Shown here piece after piece: positions 1 to 5,254 of a stretch of DNA of 5,254 bases. A program made the translations under genes and the position numbers. The notes under the pieces are model-generated. The model had not been told where the DNA came from, searched no databases, and saw only the letters and a list, made by a program, of their open reading frames with translations. The stretch comes from CAJWPI01 sp964571215 (GTDB lineage Bacteria; Pseudomonadota; Gammaproteobacteria; Magnimaribacterales; Magnimaribacteraceae): the NCBI GenBank assembly GCA_964571215.1, contig CAZMZZ010000057.1:1-5254 (forward strand), written 5' to 3'. Position 1 is the first letter of the stretch, and every line of letters begins with the position of its first letter.

Positions 1-975
1 GGTTTATCTAATATAGATGCTCTATTAGTTTTAGAAGAATTTGCTAAAGTTTCTTCAGCAGTTGCTTGGCCTATCTTCGAAAGTAATGTTGGTCCAATTA
101 AAGCTGTTGAACATTTTGCAAATGAAAAACTTAAAGAAAAAATTATTCCTGATGTTTGTAAGGGAAATCTCTTTGTTGCAGTCTCAATGTCAGAACCAAA
201 TGCTGGTTCCGCTTTAACCGATCTAATTACTAAAGCAGAAATTAAAGGTGAAAATGTAGTTTTAAATGGAACAAAAAGATGGTGTTCAGGAGCTGGTCAT
301 GCCGGAGGTTATGTAGTCTATTGTCGTATGTCTGATGAACCTGGATCTAAGGGGATAGGGGCAGTTTATGTAGAAAAAGAAACTAGCGGAATAAGCTTTG
401 GAGAACCTGAGCAACTTATGGGTTGGAATGGCATTCCTTCTGCAGATATATTTTTTGATAATGTTGAAATTCCTAAAGAGAATATTGTTGTAGAAGCTAA
501 TGGAGGCTTTAAAAAGTTAATGGAAGCTTTTGATCTAGAAAGATGTGGTAACGCCACAATGTCCCTAGGTCAAGCTTCAGGTGCTTTGGAAGAAGTTCTT
601 CAATATGTCCAAGAAAGGGAGCAGTTCGGTAAACCTATAGTAGAATTTCAAGCTGTTCAAATTAAGCTTGCCGAAATGGCAATGCAAACTGAAGCAGCAC
701 GATTATTAATACATAGGGCAGCTCATAATGCTGCTGAAGGATTGCCAAGTATCTTTGAGTCTAGTGTAGGTAAGTGTTTCTCTAATGAAATGGCCCGTGA
801 AGTAACTGGAGCAGCTGTCCAATTAATGGGTGGATATGGTTTCAATAAAGAATATCAAATGGAACGAAGGTTAAGAGATGCCTGGGGCTGGGGAATAGCT
901 GGAGGAACTATTGATATCCAAAAAATTAATATTGCTTCCGCAATGGTAGGAAGACGCTTTAACCAAAGAAAATAG
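1..975 (+). CDS. Acyl-CoA dehydrogenase, 5'-truncated by window edge
   Basis: This is an FAD-dependent flavoenzyme that makes the alpha,beta double bond in an acyl-CoA thioester and passes electrons to electron-transfer flavoprotein in the cytoplasm. The frame is open from base 1, giving 324 residues; the family is usually about 380, so roughly 55-60 N-terminal helical residues lie outside the window. The first in-frame ATG, at 187, falls inside the first family signature and is not the start. Seen: SMSEPNAGSA (residues 62-71) matches signature 1, except that Ala71 replaces the usual Asp. MGWNGIPSADIFFDNV follows in the beta domain, then REQFG (206-210) and QLMGGYGF (274-281), which is signature 2. 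The C-terminal YEGT that carries the catalytic Glu in medium- and short-chain enzymes reads AGGT here (300-303). FDLER (177-181) instead offers Glu180, the position used by isovaleryl-CoA dehydrogenase. The substrate is therefore probably branched or unusual, but cannot be named. The gene ends in TAG, 2 bp before the convergent DUF2244 stop. Confidence 0.95.
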   Translation, partial: GLSNIDALLVLEEFAKVSSAVAWPIFESNVGPIKAVEHFANEKLKEKIIPDVCKGNLFVAVSMSEPNAGSALTDLITKAEIKGENVVLNGTKRWCSGAGHAGGYVVYCRMSDEPGSKGIGAVYVEKETSGISFGEPEQLMGWNGIPSADIFFDNVEIPKENIVVEANGGFKKLMEAFDLERCGNATMSLGQASGALEEVLQYVQEREQFGKPIVEFQAVQIKLAEMAMQTEAARLLIHRAAHNAAEGLPSIFESSVGKCFSNEMAREVTGAAVQLMGGYGFNKEYQMERRLRDAWGWGIAGGTIDIQKINIASAMVGRRFNQRK

Positions 976-977
976 CT

Positions 978-1475
978 TTATCGATACGAATAGATAATCT
1001 TCTCAAGATGCCTTACTAGCTGTAACTTTTCTTCTTCAGATAGGAAATTACCTATAGGAATTCTTTCTCCTTTTGAACTTACAACTATATAAGCTGGATA
1101 CCAAGGATGTAACGGTTTCTCTACAATTATTGAAGACCAGAGTCTAAAAAATTCCCAAACATGTTTTGGTTTATTAATCCCCTTCTCTATCTTTAGTCTG
1201 TTGGGACTTAGATATATTACTTCACTAGAAGATGTCTTTCTAAAAACTAAATAAACACAGACGCTAACTAAAATTACTTCAAGGCCTGCAAAAGGAAGAA
1301 TTAATTGAGCTCCTACTAAACTAAATCCTATCCCTATAGTTAAGCAAGTAATTGAAATAAATAATAAAAAAATGCAGGTTGATTTCCATGATAATGATCG
1401 ATTAGGACTCAATAGAATTCTAAAAGATTTATTTTCTGAGTTACTTTCTATTTGGACCATATAGAAATAGTACAT
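978..1475 (-). CDS. DUF2244 family integral membrane protein
   Basis: This is an inner-membrane protein of unknown function. It is assigned to DUF2244 from recalled motifs: PNRSLSW (residues 24-30), a hydrophobic stretch, PFAGLEV (61-67), and a C-terminal soluble part with HPWYPAYIVVSSKGERIPIG followed by FLSEEEK and a terminal amphipathic helix. Two membrane segments are visible (about 33-55 and 59-78). The 165-residue length fits the family. The start is uncertain. The frame runs up to a TTG at 1493 (171 aa), and ATGs lie at 1475 and 1460. I chose 1475 because GAAGG at 1487-1491 lies 11 nt upstream, whereas neither alternative has a recognisable ribosome binding site. The 1460 ATG would still keep every conserved motif. 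The gene is divergent from argD and tail to tail with the acyl-CoA dehydrogenase. LSPNR occurs twice, just before the first helix and just after the second. No catalytic residues are evident. Confidence 0.8.
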   Translation of the reverse strand: MYYFYMVQIESNSENKSFRILLSPNRSLSWKSTCIFLLFISITCLTIGIGFSLVGAQLILPFAGLEVILVSVCVYLVFRKTSSSEVIYLSPNRLKIEKGINKPKHVWEFFRLWSSIIVEKPLHPWYPAYIVVSSKGERIPIGNFLSEEEKLQLVRHLEKIIYSYR

Positions 1476-1480
1476 ACAAT
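1452..1480 (+). promoter_or_regulatory. Candidate sigma-70-type promoter for argD
   Basis: TTGGAC (1452-1457) is a weak -35 (3 of 6 consensus positions). It is followed after 17 nt by TACAAT (1475-1480), a good -10 (5 of 6). A transcript would begin near 1487 and leave a leader of about 22 nt before the ATG at 1509. The elements lie in the first codons of the divergent DUF2244 gene, because the space between the two genes is only about 33 bp. I saw no convincing ArgR-type operator here. The assignment is by eye only; in A+T-rich DNA such matches arise easily. Confidence 0.35.
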
Positions 1481-1508
1481 ACAGCGCCTTCAAAAGAGAA
1501 TTATTTAG

Positions 1509-2723
1509 ATGAGTAAAGATAAGAATAAAAATGCCATTCTAAAAAAAGATTATGAAAGAGTAATAATCCCCACTTATGCTCCAGCAAACTTTGTTCCTAA
1601 AAAAGCTTTAGGATCTGAGGTTTGGGATCAAAATAATAAACATTACATTGATCTAGGGGGAGGAATAGCTGTAAATTGCCTCGGCCATTCTAATCCCGAT
1701 TTACTCTCTGTTTTACACACTCAAAGTAAGAAGATATGGCACACAAGTAATTTCTTTATCAATAAACCTGCAATTGAACTTGCAAAGAGTCTCACCGATT
1801 CTACTTTTGCTGACAAAGTATTTTTTTCTAATTCAGGATCTGAAGCAAATGAAACGGCTATAAAGATAGCCAGAAGGTTTTATTTCAAAAAAAATATTAA
1901 AAAGACAGAAATAGTAAGCTTTACGAATTCTTTTCATGGGAGATCATTACTAAACATTGCACTGGGTGATTCAGAAACATTTAAAGAAGGATTTGGCCCG
2001 CTACCAGAATTAATCTTAAAGGCCAAATTTAATGATCTTAGCTCGGTAAAAGAAATTATCTCTAAAAATACAGCTGCCATTATCATTGAACCCATTCAGG
2101 GAGAGTCAGGGATTCAACCTGCTACTAAATCTTTTCTGAAAGGTTTGAGAGAAATTTGTAATAAACATAGTGTATTACTGATATTTGATGAAATTCAGAG
2201 TGGAATTGGAAGAACGGGCAGTCTTTATGCATATATGAAATACGGAGTAATACCCGATATCCTTACTACCGCTAAGGGACTTGGAGGGGGTCTCCCTATT
2301 GCAGCTACATTAGTTACAAATAAGTTAGCGGAATCATTAGAGACGGGAACTCATGGAAGTACCTTTGGCGGTAACCCATTAGTTTGTGCAGTTGCGAATA
2401 AAGTATTAGAAAAAGTTAATAATCCAGAACTATTAGAAAAGATAATAAGAAAAGAAAAAATATTAGTTAATGGGCTGGAAAGAATATCTTCGAAATACAA
2501 ATGTTTTAGTGAAATAAGGTCTGCAGGTTTATGGATTGGATGTGACCTGAAAAGAGTTGGAGAAGTAAGAACCTTACTAGATTTTTGTTATAAAGAAGGA
2601 GTTATAGCTGTTTCAGCAGGCACTTCTACGCTAAGAATTGCCCCTGCACTGAATATTGCAGAAGAAGAAATAACAACAGCTTTAGAAAGGTTAGAAAAAG
2701 CTATAAATAAATTTGAAAGTTAA
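1509..2723 (+). CDS. argD: Acetylornithine aminotransferase (class III, PLP-dependent)
   Basis: This is a cytoplasmic PLP enzyme of arginine synthesis. It interconverts N-acetylglutamate semialdehyde and N2-acetylornithine with glutamate as amino donor; in enterobacteria the same protein can also serve as succinyldiaminopimelate aminotransferase for lysine. It has 404 residues, almost the length of E. coli ArgD (406), and is collinear with it from YAPANF (23-28) onward. Seen: NSGSEANE (108-115, PLP phosphate binding), SFHGRS (141-146, the Phe that stacks on the cofactor ring and the substrate-binding Arg), IIEPIQGESG (192-201), FDEIQSGIGRTG (226-237, Asp227 contacting the pyridine nitrogen), TTAKGLGGGLPI (Lys256 as Schiff-base lysine), HGSTFGGNP (282-290), and LRIAPAL with Arg376. 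All catalytic positions are intact. A weak AGAGAA lies 8 nt before the ATG. No other arg gene is visible. AstC-type succinylornithine or a general omega-aminotransferase role is the main alternative. The gene stands alone, and its stop overlaps that of the convergent hydrolase. Confidence 0.9.
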   Translation: MSKDKNKNAILKKDYERVIIPTYAPANFVPKKALGSEVWDQNNKHYIDLGGGIAVNCLGHSNPDLLSVLHTQSKKIWHTSNFFINKPAIELAKSLTDSTFADKVFFSNSGSEANETAIKIARRFYFKKNIKKTEIVSFTNSFHGRSLLNIALGDSETFKEGFGPLPELILKAKFNDLSSVKEIISKNTAAIIIEPIQGESGIQPATKSFLKGLREICNKHSVLLIFDEIQSGIGRTGSLYAYMKYGVIPDILTTAKGLGGGLPIAATLVTNKLAESLETGTHGSTFGGNPLVCAVANKVLEKVNNPELLEKIIRKEKILVNGLERISSKYKCFSEIRSAGLWIGCDLKRVGEVRTLLDFCYKEGVIAVSAGTSTLRIAPALNIAEEEITTALERLEKAINKFES

Positions 2724-3775
2724 TCAATATTAACTATCTTAATTTCTTTTGAGCCTATAGGAAGAGTTATCATCGTTCCATCATTAGATAAAGTCCATTC
2801 TCTTCTTATCTTATTCACCCCTCTTACAAATATTGTTTCCAAAGTAGAGTTACGCGGTGCAGGAGTTAGATGATAAAAAACAAGATGTCCAACATTAGCT
2901 TTGTTAGCTATTTCAGCTGCTTCTTCAGGAGTAGTATGGTAGGTGGTTATATCATCTAAAAGTTTAGCAGTTCCTATGCTGCCTGCTTTAATCATTATTT
3001 CCTTCATAGGTAAGAGAATATGATTCGCTTGTGCCTCATGAAATAAAACATCTACTCCCATGGAGTTATCAATCAGATTTTGACTAGGTGATGTGTCACC
3101 ACTAATAACTAATGACCTACCCTTGTAGTCAAATCTGTAACCCAAAGAAGGCTTTACCGGGTCATGCTTAACTTTAAAAGCAGTTACAGTTAGGTCCTCC
3201 GTTTGAACTATTCTTGGTTTGTTAAGGTTAATGACATTAGGTTTCATTCCAGCTACTTTTAAAGGTGCTAACTCATCTCCATGATGGGCATTTCTAAAAA
3301 ATTTATCTGGTGAAAAAGCGTCATTAAAGCCTTTAACCACTGTCTCAACACCCTCAGGACCCCATACAGTAAGTTTGGAAGATCTATTTTGATTGATCCA
3401 TGTCTGCAGGTTGAACTCTGGTAGATCACTAATATGATCAGAATGTAAGTGGGTTAAAAGAACTGCTTTTATCTTGTTAAAAGGAATTCTCCACTGACTC
3501 AAGTTATTAGCTGAACCAACTCCTGTATCAACTACATAAAGATCATCTCCAGCAATAACCAGTATGCAAGTCCCATCTCTTGAGGGATGAGGAAGAGGAG
3601 ACCTAGAACCGCAAACTATTGCACTTAGTGAATCTTCTGCAGGAAGAGTTTCTTCCAGAATCATTTGTTGGATGACACCTTTAACTATTCGATCTTGAAC
3701 AGGAGGAAAACTGAAAAGGACAAAACCTAGAATTCCTAAGATAATAAGAACAAAGAAAATTTTAAATATTTTCAT
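2720..3775 (-). CDS. Membrane-anchored metallo-beta-lactamase-fold hydrolase (RNase Z/AtsA-like)
   Basis: This is a predicted zinc-dependent hydrolase of the RNase Z/ElaC-like branch, substrate unknown. It has 351 residues. An N-terminal hydrophobic helix (about 4-23) after MKIFK lacks a lipobox Cys and any clear signal-peptidase site, so it probably anchors the catalytic domain on the periplasmic side. Seen: the domain opens with CGSRSPLPHPSRDG (55-68) and VVDTGVG (81-87). The metal motif THLHSDH gives His109, His111, Asp113 and His114. KVKHDP supplies His204, SGDTSP supplies the bridging Asp227, and FYHLTP supplies His302. TTYHTTPEEAAEIA (277-290) is also typical of the branch. All expected ligands are present, so the enzyme should be active. 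The anchor argues against tRNA 3' processing; a periplasmic ester or sulfate-ester hydrolase is likelier but unproven. There is no Shine-Dalgarno before the ATG. The start is 14 nt after the stop of a 33-residue membrane ORF, suggesting coupled translation. Confidence 0.88.
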   Translation of the reverse strand: MKIFKIFFVLIILGILGFVLFSFPPVQDRIVKGVIQQMILEETLPAEDSLSAIVCGSRSPLPHPSRDGTCILVIAGDDLYVVDTGVGSANNLSQWRIPFNKIKAVLLTHLHSDHISDLPEFNLQTWINQNRSSKLTVWGPEGVETVVKGFNDAFSPDKFFRNAHHGDELAPLKVAGMKPNVINLNKPRIVQTEDLTVTAFKVKHDPVKPSLGYRFDYKGRSLVISGDTSPSQNLIDNSMGVDVLFHEAQANHILLPMKEIMIKAGSIGTAKLLDDITTYHTTPEEAAEIANKANVGHLVFYHLTPAPRNSTLETIFVRGVNKIRREWTLSNDGTMITLPIGSKEIKIVNID

Positions 3776-3789
3776 AAGAAATTATGAGT

Positions 3790-3891
3790 TTAATTGTCTT
3801 TGCTTTCTTCCCAAAGCCAAACAAGTAAAGGTATCGATGCAATAATCCACAAAATTGGGCTAGAACCAATCATTAAACCGAGTTCAGTCAT
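3790..3891 (-). CDS. Small single-helix membrane protein, 33 aa
   Basis: This is a short ORF that length cut-offs would normally miss. It begins MTELGLMIGSSPILW, continues through IIASIPLLVWLW and ends EESKDN. Residues from about 5 to 27 form one hydrophobic helix rich in Ile, Leu and Trp, with an acidic C-terminal tail. AGGAG at 3899-3903, 7 nt before the ATG, is the best ribosome binding site in the window and is the main evidence that the ORF is translated. A candidate promoter lies just upstream. The stop is 14 nt before the start of the membrane-anchored hydrolase, which has no ribosome binding site of its own. I infer a membrane partner or regulator of that hydrolase, or a translational leader for it. 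I do not recognise the family: it does not resemble CydX (MWYF start) or KdpF. Confidence 0.6.
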   Translation of the reverse strand: MTELGLMIGSSPILWIIASIPLLVWLWEESKDN

Positions 3892-3898
3892 TAATATT

Positions 3899-3903
3899 CT
3901 CCT
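3899..3903 (-). promoter_or_regulatory. Strong Shine-Dalgarno of the 33-aa ORF
   Basis: AGGAG, inside TTAGGAGAA on the - strand, is 7 nt from the ATG at 3891. Its match and spacing are near ideal. The other genes in the window have weak sites (argD) or none visible (hydrolase), so this one decides the start of the small ORF. Confidence 0.65.
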
Positions 3904-3909
3904 AACTAT

Positions 3910-3943
3910 ATAATATCATTAGCTTAGCACTTCTTCTTGCCAA
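3910..3943 (-). promoter_or_regulatory. Candidate promoter for the small ORF and hydrolase
   Basis: Two overlapping readings are possible on the - strand. One is an extended -10, TGATATTAT (3910-3918), with no good -35. The other is TTGGCA (3938-3943, 5 of 6 for a -35) followed after 17 nt by AATGAT (3915-3920, 4 of 6). The second gives a more comfortable leader ahead of the AGGAG. Either would start a transcript just upstream of the small ORF and separate it from parC-rmuC. The evidence is consensus matching by eye only. Confidence 0.35.
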
Positions 3944-3986
3944 TTCCACTGCATCTTTTATAGATTTACCCTTTTAGGGAGTTTCA

Positions 3987-4904
3987 TTAGTCTAAAGAAT
4001 CTATGCGATCTATATATCTAGACATTTGCCTTTCTCGAGTCTCGTGGTTATCTATCGCTTTTATCATCGCTTCAGCCTTCTTTCTGAGTTCCTCGGTAGA
4101 ATGACTAAAGTTTTCAAATTCTTTTTTTAATTTACCAAATTCTATTATTATTTCTTTTGCTCTGTCGTTAAGCGCTATATTTCTAAAACCCATATGCAAA
4201 CTTATAAGATATGCTGCTAAAGAGTTTGGACCTAACATAAGAACCCTAAAATCCCTAAATAGTTGCTCTCTTATACCCAGTGAATCAATTAATTGCTGAA
4301 TATTTTCGCTAGGAATAAACATCACTGCTAAGTCTGTTGTTATTCCTGTTTGTATATATTTTTCGCTTATATCTTTAGCATTCTGAATAGCTCTTCTTTT
4401 AATCTCATTTTTGGATTTATCAACTTTATCTTTATCCCCTTTCTTAGAAGCCTCTAGGTAATTATCGAAAAGTCCTGAAGAAAACTTTGCGTCTATAGGC
4501 ATTAACAATTTCTCAGGAAGTTTTATAACAAATTCTACCCTCTCTCCAGAACCAGAAACTATTTCAGCATTCTTTATAAATAAATTTTCTGGAAAGATAT
4601 CTCTAATTATTGCCTCTAGGGACCACTCTCCAAACTGACCAGCTTTTGTTCCTCCAGAAAGGTAATTTCTTAGTTTATTTAATGGTTCTTGGAATGATTG
4701 GATATCATTTGTAAGTCTTGTTAATGAATCCTCTTGACGTTTTAAAGACTCTCCTTGTTGCAGCTGAGTTTTTTCATAATCCTCAAGTAAATTTCTTATT
4801 GAGTTCTCTTCTTTCTTTTTTCTTGGTCTCAAAAGAAGAAAAATTACAGTTGAAGAAAGAATAATTAAAAATGCTAACGAATATAAAATTAAATATTCAA
4901 ACAT
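3987..4904 (-). CDS. rmuC: RmuC-family protein, short membrane-anchored form
   Basis: This family is linked to limiting DNA recombination and inversion at repeats. It is predicted to have a PD-(D/E)XK-type nuclease core, although biochemical activity is poorly defined. At 305 residues it is much shorter than E. coli RmuC (about 475), because the coiled-coil arm is reduced. Order of parts: an N-terminal membrane helix (about 4-25) followed by the basic RPRKKK; a short polar coiled-coil (about 32-80, with QLQQGESLKRQEDS); then the core with GQFGEWSLEAII (89-100), ERVEFVIKLP (121-130), LMPIDAKFS (134-142), AVMFIPSE (193-200) and GPNSLAAYL (225-233); then a second helical region from about 245. 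The D-x-K pair is Asp138/Lys140, with Glu124 where other members have Asp. The gene begins 5 bp after the parC stop. AGAAGGG (4913-4919), inside the parC end, lies 8 nt before its ATG, which points to one operon. Confidence 0.9.
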   Translation of the reverse strand: MFEYLILYSLAFLIILSSTVIFLLLRPRKKKEENSIRNLLEDYEKTQLQQGESLKRQEDSLTRLTNDIQSFQEPLNKLRNYLSGGTKAGQFGEWSLEAIIRDIFPENLFIKNAEIVSGSGERVEFVIKLPEKLLMPIDAKFSSGLFDNYLEASKKGDKDKVDKSKNEIKRRAIQNAKDISEKYIQTGITTDLAVMFIPSENIQQLIDSLGIREQLFRDFRVLMLGPNSLAAYLISLHMGFRNIALNDRAKEIIIEFGKLKKEFENFSHSTEELRKKAEAMIKAIDNHETRERQMSRYIDRIDSLD

Positions 4905-4909
4905 TAAAT

Positions 4910-5254
4910 TTACCCTTCTTCAGAAGCAGTTTTGATGTCTTCCTTTGGATTTATTACCTCAACAAAATCAATTTTTCTAAAAACTTTAGGCAATAAACTT
5001 CCCCTTCTTCCTCGAGCCCCTTCAAAATTCCTTATGTCTTTCTCCTTAACTGTAAAATGTCTTTTTCCATTAATAAGCTTAAGTTCATTTCCTTCACTAA
5101 TAACCACTAAAGAATGAAGGTTTTCTTGGCCAGCCTTATACCTTTCTTTTGGTATTCCAATTATTTTATTTCCTTTTCCTTTTGAAAGTTCAGGTAATTC
5201 AGAAATATTAAATACCAACATTCTTCCTTCATTACTTATAGCAACGATTTTATC
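4910..5254 (-). CDS. parC: DNA topoisomerase IV subunit A, C-terminal fragment
   Basis: ParC is the DNA-cleaving subunit of topoisomerase IV, which with ParE decatenates daughter chromosomes. Only the last 114 residues are in the window. The frame is open to base 5254, and the Met at 5221 is internal (KIVAISNEGRM precedes and continues into it). The segment is the end of the C-terminal DNA-wrapping beta-pinwheel. It contains ISELPELSKGKGNKIIGIP, aligning with the E. coli ParC stretch VSDLPQLSKGKGNKI, and then GARGRRGSLLPK, aligning with GERGRRGTLMRG. The tail is short and acidic, ending SEEG. SKGKGNK followed by GxRGRRG favours ParC over GyrA, where the GyrA-box context differs. The catalytic Tyr domain and the quinolone-resistance region lie beyond the right edge. 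rmuC follows after 5 bp. Confidence 0.93.
   Translation of the reverse strand, partial: DKIVAISNEGRMLVFNISELPELSKGKGNKIIGIPKERYKAGQENLHSLVVISEGNELKLINGKRHFTVKEKDIRNFEGARGRRGSLLPKVFRKIDFVEVINPKEDIKTASEEG

Noticed and set aside
366..557. 63-codon open frame on the - strand
   Set aside because: It is antisense to the conserved middle domain of the acyl-CoA dehydrogenase, with no ribosome binding site and no recognisable protein features; a shadow frame.
187..975. Acyl-CoA dehydrogenase starting at the ATG at 187
   Set aside because: The frame is open and homologous upstream to base 1, and this Met lies within the first family signature; the true start is outside the window.
978..1493. DUF2244 gene starting at TTG 1493
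   Set aside because: No ribosome binding site precedes the TTG, while GAAGG lies at workable spacing before the ATG at 1475; kept only as an alternative.
3969..3979. CCCT-TTT-AGGG inverted repeat just after the rmuC stop, possible terminator
   Set aside because: The stem is only 4 bp, and no T-run follows on the - strand, so it does not qualify as an intrinsic terminator.
3962..3988. Nine-codon ORF (MKLPKRVNL) overlapping the rmuC stop as TAATG
   Set aside because: Too short to support as a gene, with no ribosome binding site; the ATG arises from the common TAATG context.
4932..5117. 61-codon open frame on the + strand
   Set aside because: It is antisense to the well-conserved ParC C-terminus; a shadow frame.
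1..5254. CRISPR array, insertion sequence, tRNA/rRNA, toxin-antitoxin or phage-defence cassette
   Set aside because: I saw no direct repeat arrays, terminal inverted repeats, transposase motifs, tRNA cloverleaf or defence domains on either strand; the gene content is ordinary chromosomal apart from the small ORF.

Overview
The window looks like chromosomal DNA from an A+T-rich gammaproteobacterium (about one third G+C by eye). The strongest clue is the ParC C-terminus, which resembles the Enterobacterales/Pseudomonadales form; the ArgD also matches the E. coli enzyme almost end to end. Compact spacing, overlapping gene ends, weak ribosome binding sites and low G+C suggest a streamlined marine lineage of the SAR86 type, but that is inference.

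Layout, left to right: (1) an acyl-CoA dehydrogenase on the + strand, cut by the left edge (1-975). (2) A two-helix DUF2244 membrane protein on the - strand (978-1475), tail to tail with the dehydrogenase across 2 bp. (3) A class III aminotransferase of the ArgD type on the + strand (1509-2723), divergent from the DUF2244 gene across about 33 bp. (4) A membrane-anchored metallo-beta-lactamase-fold hydrolase on the - strand (2720-3775), whose stop codon overlaps that of argD. (5) A 33-residue single-helix membrane protein (3790-3891, -) directly upstream of the hydrolase, with the best Shine-Dalgarno sequence in the window. (6) A short RmuC-family protein (3987-4904, -). (7) The C-terminal end of ParC, topoisomerase IV subunit A (4910-5254, -), cut by the right edge.

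The genes do not form one pathway. parC and rmuC are 5 bp apart and are probably co-transcribed. The small membrane protein and the hydrolase probably form a second - strand unit. The dehydrogenase (acyl-CoA oxidation), argD (arginine and possibly lysine synthesis) and the DUF2244 gene look independent. I see no mobile element, CRISPR array, tRNA, rRNA or defence cassette. The observations most worth a second look are the small ORF paired with the hydrolase, and the acyl-CoA dehydrogenase whose catalytic glutamate appears to sit at the isovaleryl-CoA-dehydrogenase position.
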